A stretch of DNA of 64,000 bases from Pristionchus mayeri (GCA_036245805.1 BTRK01000002.1:41398661-41462660), one strand, 5' to 3'; counted from the stretch's first letter, positions 13,801-24,120 are shown. Translations and numbers: made by a program. Notes: a model not told the origin generated them from the sequence alone.

Positions 13801-15764
13801 TCCGTCCAGATGAAACGAGGCATGCTCTCTCGCTTCTCAAGTGCGGGCATTCCCCTGGATCCGATGGTATCCTCCCTGACATGCTTTACCACTCAAGAGA
13901 GCACCTTGCCCCATTCTTCGCTGATCTACTGAATCGCCTCGTAGCAGGAGACCAAGTACCTGGAGATTTGGTTGAAGCAGTTGTGTCCCTTCTTCACAAA
14001 AAGGGCGACCCAACAGATATCGGAAACTTCAGACCAATCTCGTTGCTTAACGTATCCCTCAAGACAATCACTCGCGTTGTTCTCAAACGAATCGAATCAT
14101 CAATTGAAGAGGCTGAATCGCATACTCAGACCGGATTCCGGAAAGGTCACTGCACTCTCAACAATCTTCACTCGATCAAACAACTCGCAGAACGCACGCA
14201 CGAATACGGAATGCACCTCTACTTGGGATTCGTGGATTTTCGGAAGGCATTTGACTGTGTGGAATGGAACTCTGTTTGGCACGCACTGTGGATCGCTAGA
14301 GTGCACCCGACTCTAATCCATCTCTTGCGTCGCCTCTACGAATCTTCCTCTACTCTCATCCGGGTCAACGAGGATTTGGTTCCAGTTGAAGTGCGGAGAG
14401 GAGTTCGCCAAGGAGACACTCTCTCCCCATGTCTCTTCAATGCCGTCTTGAGATACGCTATGAATGAAATCGATTGGGAGAACAACGGAATATCGATCGA
14501 TGGCCGCAACCTGAGTCACTTAGAGTACGCAGACGACATTGTTCTAATCGCAAAGAGTCGCCCCGAACTGGAGAACATGATGAAGAAACTTATGGAGGCT
14601 TGCGCGCGCGTTGGTCTTGAAGTAAATCCATCCAAGACCGTACTTCTAACCTCGTGCACCTCCACCCGAGCACCCATTGTCATCGACAATCTGAAGTTCA
14701 ACTTTGCCGAATCCACCACCTATCTAGGCGGAAGAATCTCACTTCCCCTTGACTACTCAGCAGAACTTGAGCACAGAATTCGTCTGGGTTGGTTCGCATG
14801 GAGCAAGCTCTCGTACCTCCTCTCTTCACGCATTCTACCGATGAAAACAAAGCGGCGCCTTTTCAACAGTTGTGTCATGTCTACGATACTCTATGGCAGC
14901 GAGCTATGGGCCCTACGAGCAAGTGACAAGGAGCGACTAAGTGTGACTCAGCGTAAGATGGAGCGGAAAATGCTCGGAATCAGCTTGCGAGATCGATGGA
15001 GGAACGTGAACATCCGCAACGCAACAGGAGTCCGTGACTGGAATCAGGAGGCTATGAGAAGGAAGGCAATTTGGGCGTTGAAACTGCGACGAATGGATAT
15101 GGAAGAATGGAGCAGAGCGACTACTATGTGGATACCTTACAACAGGACGCGCTCACCGGGTCAGCCTAAACCCCGATGGAGAGATGATCTCAGAAGAACT
15201 ATTGGAGCGAGATGGTGGAACGCAACTGCTGAAGAATACCGACCCTTCCTCATCTTGCGTTAACGCATGACGTGATAAATATTGATTGATTGATTGATTG
15301 ATATAGTGTACGTGAAACATCTGAAAATGGCTAAAAAAATTTCCAATAAGAGAACCCTACTCTTTATCCAAGGCGTGCTCTCACAGGTCAGATAGGCGAG
15401 AGAGTGCGCACAATGAGGAGAATTTCCCCAGGATTTCCCCACGAAGCGAATCCTAGTTTTACATCTGCATACATTCATGCATGTCGACTAGAGATGGCTT
15501 TACAAGAAACATTACGATCGAATGATTAGTCTTCAATATCGACAGCAGGGGTGATAACTATCAAAAATTTACTGACGTTGAATCTATCTAATAAACTTTC
15601 AAAAACCAATTGTAATAATTGAATTTATTGTTAGCAATTTCAGCAGTGCGCTCGCTTCCTCGCTTGACGCCTCCACGATCGTCTTCGGCGATTCTGATCT
15701 GCGTTCAACCGAACCCTGGGCTGCACTCCTTCACGAACATCGATACGATGTTCTGCCCTATTAG
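7868..15764 (+). CDS. Helicase gene B: intact but motif-poor UPF1-like pseudo-helicase
   Basis: Eleven exons keep phase from ATG to TAG: 7868-7915, 9099-9262, 9399-9900, 10069-10161, 10380-10494, 10620-10842, 10950-11026, 11122-11681, 11845-11937, 12162-12259 and 15644-15764 (2094 bases, 697 aa). Relation to the SF1 paralogues is clear from the N-terminal LLLSARIKDFENRSA segment, MSPAQSAAIRQY (Q-motif region), Walker A GPTHTGKT, and a 93-base exon 9 of the same size as in three paralogues. The active-site motifs are changed. Walker B reads IIIDNVHCVSE instead of VVDEASQLTE. Motif III is GDRSKIPP without Gln. The region of VDSAQGREKK reads SLQKAEALRGSR, and the NVAVSRHQEA arginine motif reads GSALASSLDA. 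It may bind nucleotide but should not be a normal helicase. The last intron holds a LINE. Confidence 0.75.
8388..8501. repeat. Foldback MITE (GCGCGCGCTCTC type) in intron 1 of gene B
   Basis: AGTGATTCCAAAACGGCGCG is matched by CGCGCGCCGTTTTGACATCACT at the other end, with ACACGCTCTCTC-like inner arms. The ends TAGTGAT/ATCACTA are shared with the copies at 29547 and 56470. A half-copy of another type lies near 8655-8715. Confidence 0.75.
12317..12384. repeat. Left arm of a palindromic element split by a LINE
   Basis: The stretch from TAGGGTTCTCTTATTGG to CATGTACACTATA is inverted at 15297-15361, which reads TATAGTGTACGTGAAACATC through CCAATAAGAGAACCCTA. Together they make a foldback of about 130 bp, opened at its centre by the LINE. 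Confidence 0.7.
12385..15303 (+). mobile_element. Full-length-looking non-LTR retrotransposon (APE/RT LINE, RTE-like)
   Basis: The element carries one long open frame and a short simple-sequence tail of ATTGATTG units at 15281-15302, in place of poly(A). Such tails are typical of RTE/CR1-type elements. It sits in the same orientation as gene B inside that gene's last intron, and lies between the two arms of a palindromic element, which gives a sharp estimate of its borders. The exact 5' end is not certain because I found no clear target-site duplication. Confidence 0.7.
12516..15263 (+). CDS. LINE endonuclease-reverse transcriptase ORF, 915 aa
   Basis: This encodes the retrotransposon polyprotein for target-primed reverse transcription. 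The N-terminal ~230 residues are an APE-type endonuclease: IGTLNARTL, an AVQEARIVG active-site Glu motif, VLVGDFNCR, and NQIDFVASP followed by DSDHRLV. A reverse transcriptase domain follows from about residue 440: ISLLNVSLKTITRVVLKR, TGFRKGHCT, GFVDFRKAFDCVEW, RRGVRQGDTLSPCLF and the catalytic LEYADDIVLIA. The C-terminal part has KRRLFNSCVMSTILYGSELW and KMERKMLGISLRDRWRN, common in RTE-like elements. No stop or frameshift occurs over 2.7 kb, so the copy is young or recently active. I chose the first ATG (GRPFNIGTLNAR) since homologues begin close to the endonuclease. Confidence 0.92.
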   Translation: MGRPFNIGTLNARTLAPKEKLLEIELALSKIKWDIVAVQEARIVGLASFNLAASGIVVYHSGGATARHGVAFLLQPHLAKGAVFRGLSDRLATLQLPQQKLFLVNAYAPTSAYDDAVYDDFLDQIENALHDAPAGYMPVLVGDFNCRVAKEPGNERFVGEFASPTPNSRGCSFAETCVRNKLRIQNTFPKRRRGRIWTWRSPNGSTFNQIDFVASPITARVVNCGVVGQFEFDSDHRLVRLTLSLPNKVRHKRCRERLDFDKVAFTANANLLASMPLARPSSATDAFHKIQAFAKTAATNCWRKRQSPPWISPATRKLLAQRHLLRSSLQSNVEYSLSCKTARSNLVDDIKRRKENQAKQAAMKGRSIVKEMLKLRSSRKLLLVPDPVSGALSQDATKTAVQVYYGELYKRAVNIPLAVPPSPEPLPLFRPDETRHALSLLKCGHSPGSDGILPDMLYHSREHLAPFFADLLNRLVAGDQVPGDLVEAVVSLLHKKGDPTDIGNFRPISLLNVSLKTITRVVLKRIESSIEEAESHTQTGFRKGHCTLNNLHSIKQLAERTHEYGMHLYLGFVDFRKAFDCVEWNSVWHALWIARVHPTLIHLLRRLYESSSTLIRVNEDLVPVEVRRGVRQGDTLSPCLFNAVLRYAMNEIDWENNGISIDGRNLSHLEYADDIVLIAKSRPELENMMKKLMEACARVGLEVNPSKTVLLTSCTSTRAPIVIDNLKFNFAESTTYLGGRISLPLDYSAELEHRIRLGWFAWSKLSYLLSSRILPMKTKRRLFNSCVMSTILYGSELWALRASDKERLSVTQRKMERKMLGISLRDRWRNVNIRNATGVRDWNQEAMRRKAIWALKLRRMDMEEWSRATTMWIPYNRTRSPGQPKPRWRDDLRRTIGARWWNATAEEYRPFLILR
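15297..15361. repeat. Right arm of the palindromic element split by the LINE
   Basis: Inverted copy of 12317-12384 (TATAGTGTACGTGAAACATC to AATAAGAGAACCCTA). A small CTCTCACAGGTCAGATAGGCGAGAGAG palindrome follows at about 15379-15407. Confidence 0.65.
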
Positions 15765-15888
15765 GGCAATGTGGGATGAACCAAACATCTATATACCTAT
15801 ATATACCTATATATATGCGCAGTGTGACTCCGTCTGACCGGATTGCGAAATAGGGAGAGGAGGGCTGATGAGGTTAGAAAGACATCAG

Positions 15889-17783
15889 ACCATTACCGTA
15901 TTCCAATCAATAATTAGCATTGGGTCAACTACCGTATACCAATCGATAATTAGCCATGGGTCAACCATTATTCCGTGGGTCAGATTTATGATTTTGACCT
16001 TTGATCTTTGAATTACCGTATTCCAATCAATAATTAGCATTGGGTCAACTACCGTATACCAATCGATAATTAGCCATGGGTCAACCATTATTCCGTGAGT
16101 CAGATTTATGATTTTGACCTTTGATCTTTGAATTACCGTATTCCAATCAATAATTAGCATTGGGTCAACTACCGTATACCAATCGATAATTAGCCATGGG
16201 TCAACTCTTATTCCGTGGGTCAGATTTATGATTTTGACCTTTGATCTTTGAATTACCGTATACCAATCAATAATTAGAATTGGGCCAACTACCGTATACC
16301 AATCGATAATTAGCCATGGGTCAACCATTATTCCGTGGGTTAGATTTATGATTTTGACCTTTGATCTTTGAATTACCGTATACCAATCAATAATTAGCCA
16401 TGGGTCAACTCTTATTCCGTGGGTCAGATTTATGATTTTGACCTTTGATCTTTGAATTACCGTATACTAATCAATAATTAGCATTGGGTCAACTACCGTA
16501 TACCAATCGATAATTAGCCATGGGTCATCCATTATTCCGTGGGTCAGATTTATGATTTTGACCTTTGATCTTTGAATTACCGTATACCAATCAATAATTA
16601 GCATTGGGTCAACTACCGTATACCAATCGATAATTAGCCATGGGTCAACTCTTATTCCGTGGGTCAGATTTATGATTTTGACCTTTGATCTTTGAATTAC
16701 CGTATACCAATCAATAATTAGCATTGGGCCAACTACCGTATACCAATCAATAATTAGCCATGGGTCAACTCTTATTCCGTGGGTCAGATTTATGATTTTG
16801 ACCTTTGATCTTTGAATTACCGTATACCAATCAATAATTAGCATTGGGTTAACTACCGTATACTAATCGATAATTAGCCATGGGTCATCCATTATTCCGT
16901 GGGTCAGATTTATGATTTTGACCTTTGATCTTTGAATTATCGTATACCAATCAATAATTAGCATTGGGTCAACTACCGTATACCAATCGATAATTAGCCA
17001 TGGGTCAACCATTATTCCGTGGGTCAGATTTATGATTTTGACCTTTGATCTTTGAATTACCGTATACCAATCAATAATTAGCATTGGGCCAACTACCGTA
17101 TACCAATCGATAATTAGCATTGGGCCAACTACCGTATACCAATCGATAATTAGCATTGGGTCAACTACCGTATACTAATCGATAATTAGCCATGGGTCAT
17201 CCATTATTCCGTGGGTCAGATTTATGATTTTGACTTTTGATCTTTGAATTACCGTATACCAATCAATAATTAGCATTGGGTCAACTACCGTATACCAATC
17301 GATAATTAGCCATGGGTCATCCATTATTCCGTGGGTCAGATTTATGATTTTGACCTTTGATCTTTGAATTACCGTGTACCAATCAATAATTAGCATTGGG
17401 TCAACTACCGTATACCAATCGATAATTAGCCATGGGTCAACTCTTATTCCGTGGGTCAGATTTATGATTTTGACCTTTGATCTTTGAATTACCGTATACC
17501 AATCAATAATTAGCATTGGGCCAACTACCGTATACCAATCAATAATTAGCCATGGGTCAACTCTTATTCCGTGGGTCAGATTTATGATTTTGACCTTTGA
17601 TCTTTGAATTACCGTATACCAATCAATAATTAGCATTGGGCCAACTACCGTATACCAATCGATAATTAGCATTGGGCCAACTACCGTATACCAATCGATA
17701 ATTAGCATTGGGTCAACTACCGTATACTAATCGATAATTAGCCATGGGTCATCCATTATTCCGTGGGTCAGATTTATGATTTA
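15889..17783. repeat. Satellite array, 120-bp monomer with 36-bp subrepeats
   Basis: About fifteen head-to-tail units run from ACCGTATTCCAATCAATAA through CATGGGTCAACCATTATTCC to GACCTTTGATCTTTGAATT. Adjacent units are exactly 120 bp apart in the left part. A 36-bp block (ACCGTATACCAATCGATAAT and following) is locally reiterated, for example at 17091-17165. Units differ by a few substitutions such as CCATTA/CTCTTA and TATACC/TATACT. Because 120 and 36 are multiples of three, the minus strand stays open for long stretches, but I read that as a by-product. The array lies between the convergent genes B and C. Confidence 0.9.
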
Positions 17784-17807
17784 ATTTTTTGAAATTCGCT
17801 AGGACGG

Positions 17808-17842
17808 GGCCCCCGCCGTAGGCGGGGGCCAGACTGGCTAGT
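17808..17842 (+). mobile_element. Possible Helitron 3' terminus beside the satellite
   Basis: A 10-bp GC-only hairpin (GGCCCCCGCC, loop GTA, GGCGGGGGCC) is followed after seven bases by CTAG and then T. A hairpin a few bases upstream of CTRR, inserted before T, is the Helitron 3' pattern, and Helitron-related elements often carry tandem arrays. No helicase/Rep gene and no proven 5' TC end are seen; A|TCAGACC at 15888 is only a candidate. This is inference. Confidence 0.35.
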
Positions 17843-18639
17843 TGGGAATAAGGTGACTCGTACCTCTTTCCTATTCCTCCTTTGTATTATTGTGTATTCG
17901 TTGTAACTTCATACCCCCCCCCCTTCCTCTTCTACTAATAGGCAAGAGCAACCTACCCTTTTCGTATATCTCCACTGTGTGTTGACCCTCATTCTATCGA
18001 TTATTTAACATTCCCCCCTCTCGCTTCGCTGCTACTTATTTCCTGTTTTCGTATTTATCCGCTGTGAATTCAGCCCTCATTTCCCTCATTATTCAACGTG
18101 ATTAGAGTAGGTTACTCTTACTTATTAACCGAGTGTGTGATTCAGTTCGGAGAAGAACCGCACGAACTCCGAAGAATCACACACTAATTTCCCATTTCTA
18201 ACTCCTCCAGATTTTCGTTCTTGGCTTGACTGTTCAACCTGGTCGTCGAGATCTATATTCGAAATTTTTCTCGTCATGTATTCAATAACTAGCTGTTCAT
18301 CTGCGCATTTTGTATTATGTTCCATGTAAGTCTGCTTATATTCACCTAATATATATCCACTCCATACATACTAATATTCAAATTTTAAATGGTCAGAGTG
18401 AGTCGGTTTTTTTTCGGTGCACGTGCCCTTTACTATCTAACGTGTGTTAACATCCACCGGTTTTTTCCCGATTCAATCCGGTTAGCTACTTGTATTTTTC
18501 GTGTTTTAATAAAATATAAAAACCCCACCACTTTGAAATGTTTCAATACACATGACCAACTTCGAAGGACTTTCTTTATCTTGGATATCACATTTTAGAG
18601 AAGTGACACAGACTGAATTCAAATCCCGTAAATGAACTG
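17843..18639. other. Intergenic region downstream of helicase C
   Basis: AT-rich unique sequence with no supported gene. It should contain the 3' UTR of gene C (minus strand, stop at 18640). A small palindrome around CCGAGTGTGTGATTCAG and AGAATCACACACTA lies near 18129-18186. Confidence 0.4.
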
Positions 18640-21600
18640 TTAGTCGGGCTTCGAGATCACAATCATGCATGAGTTCCCGTGACATTGTTTCTCAGCGTTG
18701 ACATTGAAAGGCTCGACGTGCTTGAAATACTCTGGCGAGAGGATCTGCGCCCAGTTGGGAGCTGATGCGACAGCCTTGTGACCCAGGACAATGAAAGCTT
18801 CCTGATGTCGACTGTTGCATCTGCAATTGTACGAATATATTTCTCTCATTGTTGAAACTATTCTAAGAGTGGATATGTGCACGTATCTACGCAGCGTCTT
18901 TCATGAAAACTATCAATTCAGAGAAATTGCATCTAATGTAAATTATGGGGGAAAATGATGTTAAAAATGACGTTATTCATTCGACGTGCTCTCTCATCGT
19001 GACCAACGAGGGCCTACGAAGAATGAAGATAAAATTTTTTGCGAGGCCATTCCTAGTCTCACCTTAGTGGGCACGAGAAGAAAGCGCCGGCATCCACGGG
19101 TACAGAGGTCCGCGTGGTAAGCACGATGACGATCTTCTTCTCACGACCCTACCAAAAGATTTTTAACATTTCGTCAAAGACCCATTAACACACTCCCATC
19201 AACTCAGCACACAAGATTTTTCCATTTCCCTTTATCGAAGGACAATAGTATCCCCACACATCGCCATACTTCCAAATGATGTAATCTCTCACCTGAGCCG
19301 ATTCCACAGTCAATACTTCGTAACCCTCAGGCAGCTCTTCTTCGGCCCTCTTCCGCTGCGCTTCGTAGTAAGAGATGATCATCACCTATATACGGTTCAT
19401 TTTAAGATTTCAAAATGAGATACACTAGATATGATGGTTAGACTTTGAATATTTTATTTGATGGAACGATGCAATTACTCAAAATTTAATCGCGAATACT
19501 TGCGTTCTTCTCGTCCAGTCCCGAATTCCGCAGGATGTTCACAATATACTTCACGTTGTTAATTTCGCTATCGTTGATCTTCGAGGTGCCGGACTGCCTC
19601 TGTCGTCCCTTCATCTGCCAGAACAGGCATCGGTGCCCGGCCGAACGCGCGCCAAAGCAGGACAGCAGGTTCTCGGGCGTCTCGGGCTTTCCAGATCTTA
19701 GTTGACCCTGAAAAAGTTCTTATTTGTAGGTAAATTGCGTTATTATTTAAATCTAAACAGACTATGCGTTCATAAGCATTTCCCCTCTCCCCACTGGATG
19801 TGTAGCGGAAAGAAAGCGGTTTCGTGCATTTTTACCTCGTAGAACACGTTGCTGTAGTGGGCGATGAGCGGTTGCGATGCGCGGTAGACGGTCGTCAATT
19901 TCGTCACGGGTAGGTTCATCTTCGCCTTGCAAACTTCGAGTGATGAACGCGCAGCCAGCTCACTGACCACGTCCCCTTTCGTGTATCTAAAAAACAATTA
20001 TTGAACAAAATACAGAGGCAAACGTCTATTCGTAAGTCAAATGGCGCATATGCCCGCAAGTATGTAGTGAGTCTAGATAACCTTTTATTCTGGAAGAGAT
20101 TTGGACGAACGTTCTAAGTGAGTTGAAACATACTTGAATGGAGGCAGTTGTTTGCTGTCGCCGATGAGCACAATTTGCGCTTGAGGAAATCAAAGGATGA
20201 TCGCGTTGAGGGCGGCCTCGGTAAGTTGAGAGGCTTCGTCCACGACGATCCTGAAAGAAACATCTCTCGATTGTAGAGACATGGAATTCACTTGTGAGAG
20301 GTGAATTTCGTACAATTCTATAATAAAGGTTCAGTCATAGGATGTGTATCACCATATTTTCAAATATCTAAAATATTTTCAATTTGCGATAGCTTCTGCC
20401 CATCGGAAGCAAATAACATATAAATATTGTCGTAACTCTTACCTTCTCACACCCGTCATAAGCTGTTTCTTGATGTGGTCCACCTGGTGTTTTCCAGCCT
20501 GGTTGCTCTTGAACAACCGACCCAGAATCATGTCGACGGTGGCGAAGAAGATGTCATACTTCTCCGCGTATACCTGAAAAGGGAAGGGTTGGATCGATGG
20601 CTGCTTTAGTTAAGGATAGGGATTCGTACAATCAGATGACACTTGGGCAATTTCAGCACGAAATTGCCTTTTCATTCAGAATGCTGATTCGTCTAGCCCA
20701 TTCAAGAAAGACCATTCATAATGTTGATAGCAATTTTACGTGAAAGGAGGAAACAATCACTCGAATCTCTCAAACGGGACCTCAATGCAAGCTGACCTTG
20801 CGAATAGCAGCCCTCAACTTCTCCCTCTCCTCATCATTCGGTGCGTACTTCAGCTGCCTTTCCAGAAACGTGATCTCTTCGTTCAGATGTTCACATTTCT
20901 TCGCAAGCGACATTGCTGTGAACGGGGACCGTGTCTCCTCTGTCATCAGCTCCTCCCTCTCCGAGGAGATGAAATGAATGGGCTTGAGCGATCCGATGTC
21001 CAACTTGGCCAGTGCCAGATCCATATTGATCACGGGCACATTGGCAGTGGAGAGGAATAATTGGACACCCGGGCCCTTGTAGTTGACGGCCATAGCTGCA
21101 GATGTCATGGTTTTGCCGGAGCTGGGCGGCGCCTCAACGACGAAGGCCGGTGAAGTGCCTGAGCAGTACCTCAAATACCAAGTATCGTATGATTATCAAT
21201 TGATGAACAGCATATTTATTTTTCACGCGAATATCAGAGGTGGAATTCAACGTATTCACAGTTGGAATAAAAAGAATAAATTCTGTGAAAACAGCGCAAC
21301 GCTTTCACTTCGGATTTCAGTTACCATCATAAAAACCCGCTCACCTCTCCACGGCTTCCGTCTGTTGCGGGTTGAGCATGCAACTGCCCTTATTATTTGC
21401 GAAGTAAACTCGGGACGGTCCCAGCTCAACTACGGGATGATCATTGTTGCCTCGCTTCCCGTAGATGGCAGAAATCAGTTCCCAGTTCTCAATCGGCTTG
21501 TTTTTGCTCTTCGAGTGAGTGAGCATCAGGGCTGAGGTGACCCGCGGCTGGCCCATTTCGGTGTCCATGATTTCGAGCATCGCGCCCTTGCAGACCTGTA

Positions 21601-22176
21601 GAAAGCATTTTAAATAATGAAGATTGATTGATTTTTAAAAAAAGTTACATTTGTAATTAAAATCACATTCTTGTGACCATAATTTTCTCTAATGAATTCA
21701 CTGATGCATGTAGTTTCTTTAATATCTACCTCAGTGGGTAGAGGTACTCTAGGAGGATGGCAGGTTACGATCCACTTCTTATCCAGCTCGTCCTCCTTGC
21801 CTTTCTTGACGGATCGAACTCCGATTTGGAAGGTATCGCCTACAATATTGGTGCTCTCTCCAGTTAAAATATACATTGGTTGTAAATGGGTAAGAAGATT
21901 ACGATCTACATCCTCTATCTGCTCAACCACGGCGCAGCGCTGTTCGAAATCGCGCGCACTCTACTTCCGAGTAGGAGCGCCGGCAATATCAGTTCGCGAT
22001 GGAGTCGACTTTGTAGAGCAGACAGGATACTCTCTCGGAACATGGTTCGACTCTCCTCCTCTACAGTATTCACGCAAACGAACATATAAAATGCCGTTGG
22101 GAAATCGAGTGACCGTCCGTATTCGTTCCGGGTTGCTTCAGCGATAGCTGACCCCGCAGGCGCATCAAAAAAGAAA
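18640..22176 (-). pseudogene. Helicase gene C: UPF1-like SF1 helicase with nonsense and frameshift
   Basis: Exons in coding order: 22176-21730, 21595-21345, 21169-20797, 20573-20443, 20250-20134, 19986-19836, 19707-19504, 19385-19293, 19148-19063 and 18820-18640. Motifs present are Walker A EAPPSSGKT, Walker B RIVVDEASQLTEAALNA, motif III IGDSKQLPPFK, TTVYRASQPLIAHYSNVFYE, GHRCLFWQMKG, VMIISYYEAQRKRAE, VESAQ-GREKKIVIVLTTRT and RHQEAFIVLGHK. Two lesions are seen. TGA at 20192-20190 falls where paralogues have Ser of ILSFP. Two extra bases in the CGCGCGC run at 21951-21957 shift LLLGSRVR out of frame with DFEQRC. The intron after 19504 begins GC rather than GT. The first exon is foreign (see the duplication from gene D). 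Either lesion alone could be a sequencing error; together they suggest a pseudogene. Confidence 0.75.
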
Positions 22177-24000
22177 CTGCAAGAAAAATTATAAGCATCC
22201 CTGAAACAATATATCATTTTACTCAATTCAGCTTGATCTGATTGGCAAGTTGGATACTAGGAAATGCTCGGAACCTTTTCTCTGGCCGGACAACATATGC
22301 TAATATGGCTGTTAACCTTTTCCATGGATGCTCACGCTGACCGAATCGAGATATTCCTCTGAAACGAGCGCATTTAAAATTAATTGTTGTCACCAACCGA
22401 TGCGGCTGCCATTAAACGTATGTGAAATGTAAGTTAAAAATAGTTGACAGTACTCGCATCCGTTGTCTGCATTTTTTTCGAGACGTTGCCCACCTCCTCA
22501 AACTCCCTCCCCTATTTATAGGCCTACTCCCATTACTTATTGACATTGCCTGTTTTACTGCCTCTGAGAAGATTAATTTGTGATCAGACTAGATTATTCA
22601 AGCGGATAAATTATTGAAGAAAATCTAATATTTTCCTATCACGTTCCTGTATTCAAAATCAGTCCATCGGATCAACATGAGATATCAAGGCAAAAAGAGT
22701 CCAATCGTGTTTAGGGGAAAGGGTGACTCAGAATCGAACTCAGAATCATCATATCTGCCTTCTCGCGGGGAACCGAAGGAGGAACGATGGGTGACCTTGG
22801 CTCACTGAAAGAAGGAACGGCGAGGGGGCTGGAAGGAAGAATGATTAGCAGTGATTCGACTACTGACATCATAGACTCCTCCATAAAACGGCGAGTGTGA
22901 AGGGCACGAATAGGTTCATCATTTTAATTTAGTTAATGAATCTCAATGACATTGATCGTTAGCTATCATGCCATGCTATTCCTGTGCGGGTGTTTCCCGT
23001 GAACCGCATACTTATTACTATATTATGCTACGAATTGGGTAAAGGGAGACTCACTTCATTGGTACTGGTAGTACTGAAGGAAGGGCAGCAATGAAGAAGG
23101 GAGAGGGAGAAAGGACAGGCAGCGTGCTCTGTCCTACTCCCTATCCAATCGGAGCCTGGACCATGTGATTGTACTGAAGTTGATGCTGATACTGCATGTA
23201 GGGGACCATCTAAAGTGAAGATGAATAAAGGAACCTGAAGCTGCACTTCAGCAATACTCATTATCGGCCTAATCGGGGAGAGATAAAGCAGGATCTTGAA
23301 AATGGTCCTTCCTATTTCATTACTGGATCAAATCCGATAGAAGAGTGGAAAGGATGTTAAGCTAAAGCACCGTCTGTTATTGTATTTCAAAATGTATCTT
23401 CACTATATTTCATTATAATATTGCTTAGTATCTTCCGTACTTTATTCTAATTTGGGAGCTGTTAAGAGATGCGATAGAACAAATGACACGGAGCGAAGTC
23501 CCAAGTTGGAATCAAGTGAGGGAGCAACTTGGAAACTGCACAGCAGAAGGCTAACCTGTACAGCTCTTCCCGGCATCATTGGAGAAGCATTACTGCTTTG
23601 CCTTTCATTCATTATGTGTATTGGCGACGCAAGAATATTTTCCGAAATCACTGAAATGGGTACTCGGAAATATATAACACAACTTCAGTCTCAATTTGAA
23701 AAGGGAGGAAAAGCGAATAACATTTAAAAGCATGTTCAGAGATAACTGAAAGACGGAAAGTGAGAAGGGCTACTCCCAGTGGTGATCTGTCGCACTAATG
23801 GGCATCGAGCCACTCCCTCCTCTCCCCTCCTCGTTTCAATGGGGATACTCCTTTATGGGCGGCATACAATGCATGACCTGATTCCCAGGTATCGCAATAT
23901 CTTGAGGAAATACATTAAATAAGAAAAATGAAATGGCACCAAGGGGGAAGCTCCCGAAGAACAGATGGGTGCGGGAATAATTTGTTACGAGGATTCGAGT
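22177..24000 (-). repeat. Duplicated copy of the 5' region of gene D, upstream of helicase C
   Basis: Aligns by eye, with substitutions and indels, with about 28618-30800 in the same orientation. Landmarks: TTAACCTTTTCC with ACCGAATCGAGATAT/ACCGAAGCGAGATAT (22311 and 29446), a Q-rich potential exon on the minus strand (YMQYQHQLQYNH near 23200 against YMLYQQQLQHHH near 30155), and CCGAAATCACTG/CCGAAGACTCTG (about 23641 and 30583). The shared segment continues into exon 1 of gene C to about 22020. I cannot say whether the upstream pieces are exons or promoter. Confidence 0.6.
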
Positions 24001-24019
24001 GAGCAAGATAAAGTTGTTG

Positions 24020-24100
24020 TCTGACTCTCTTCATTTCTGTTGCTCTCTCACTTTCTCTAACCTGCGAGAGAGAGTGTAAAACGAGAAAAGCAAGATCGTT
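24020..24100. repeat. Degenerate foldback MITE
   Basis: GTTGTCTGACTCTCTTCATT with CTCTCTCACTTTCTCTAACC is followed by GCGAGAGAGAGTGTAAAACG. Same class as 1398 and 52164, with the right arm diverged. Confidence 0.45.
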
Positions 24101-24120
24101 GCTCAGAATGTCAGGTATTA

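Noticed and set aside
12667..14719. Several shorter frames inside the LINE
   Set aside because: All overlap the 915-aa endonuclease-reverse transcriptase frame and show no domain of their own.
15885..17708. Four long minus-strand open frames with a 40-residue repeat
   Set aside because: They follow exactly from a tandem satellite whose unit length is a multiple of three; no start context, splice signal or domain supports a protein.
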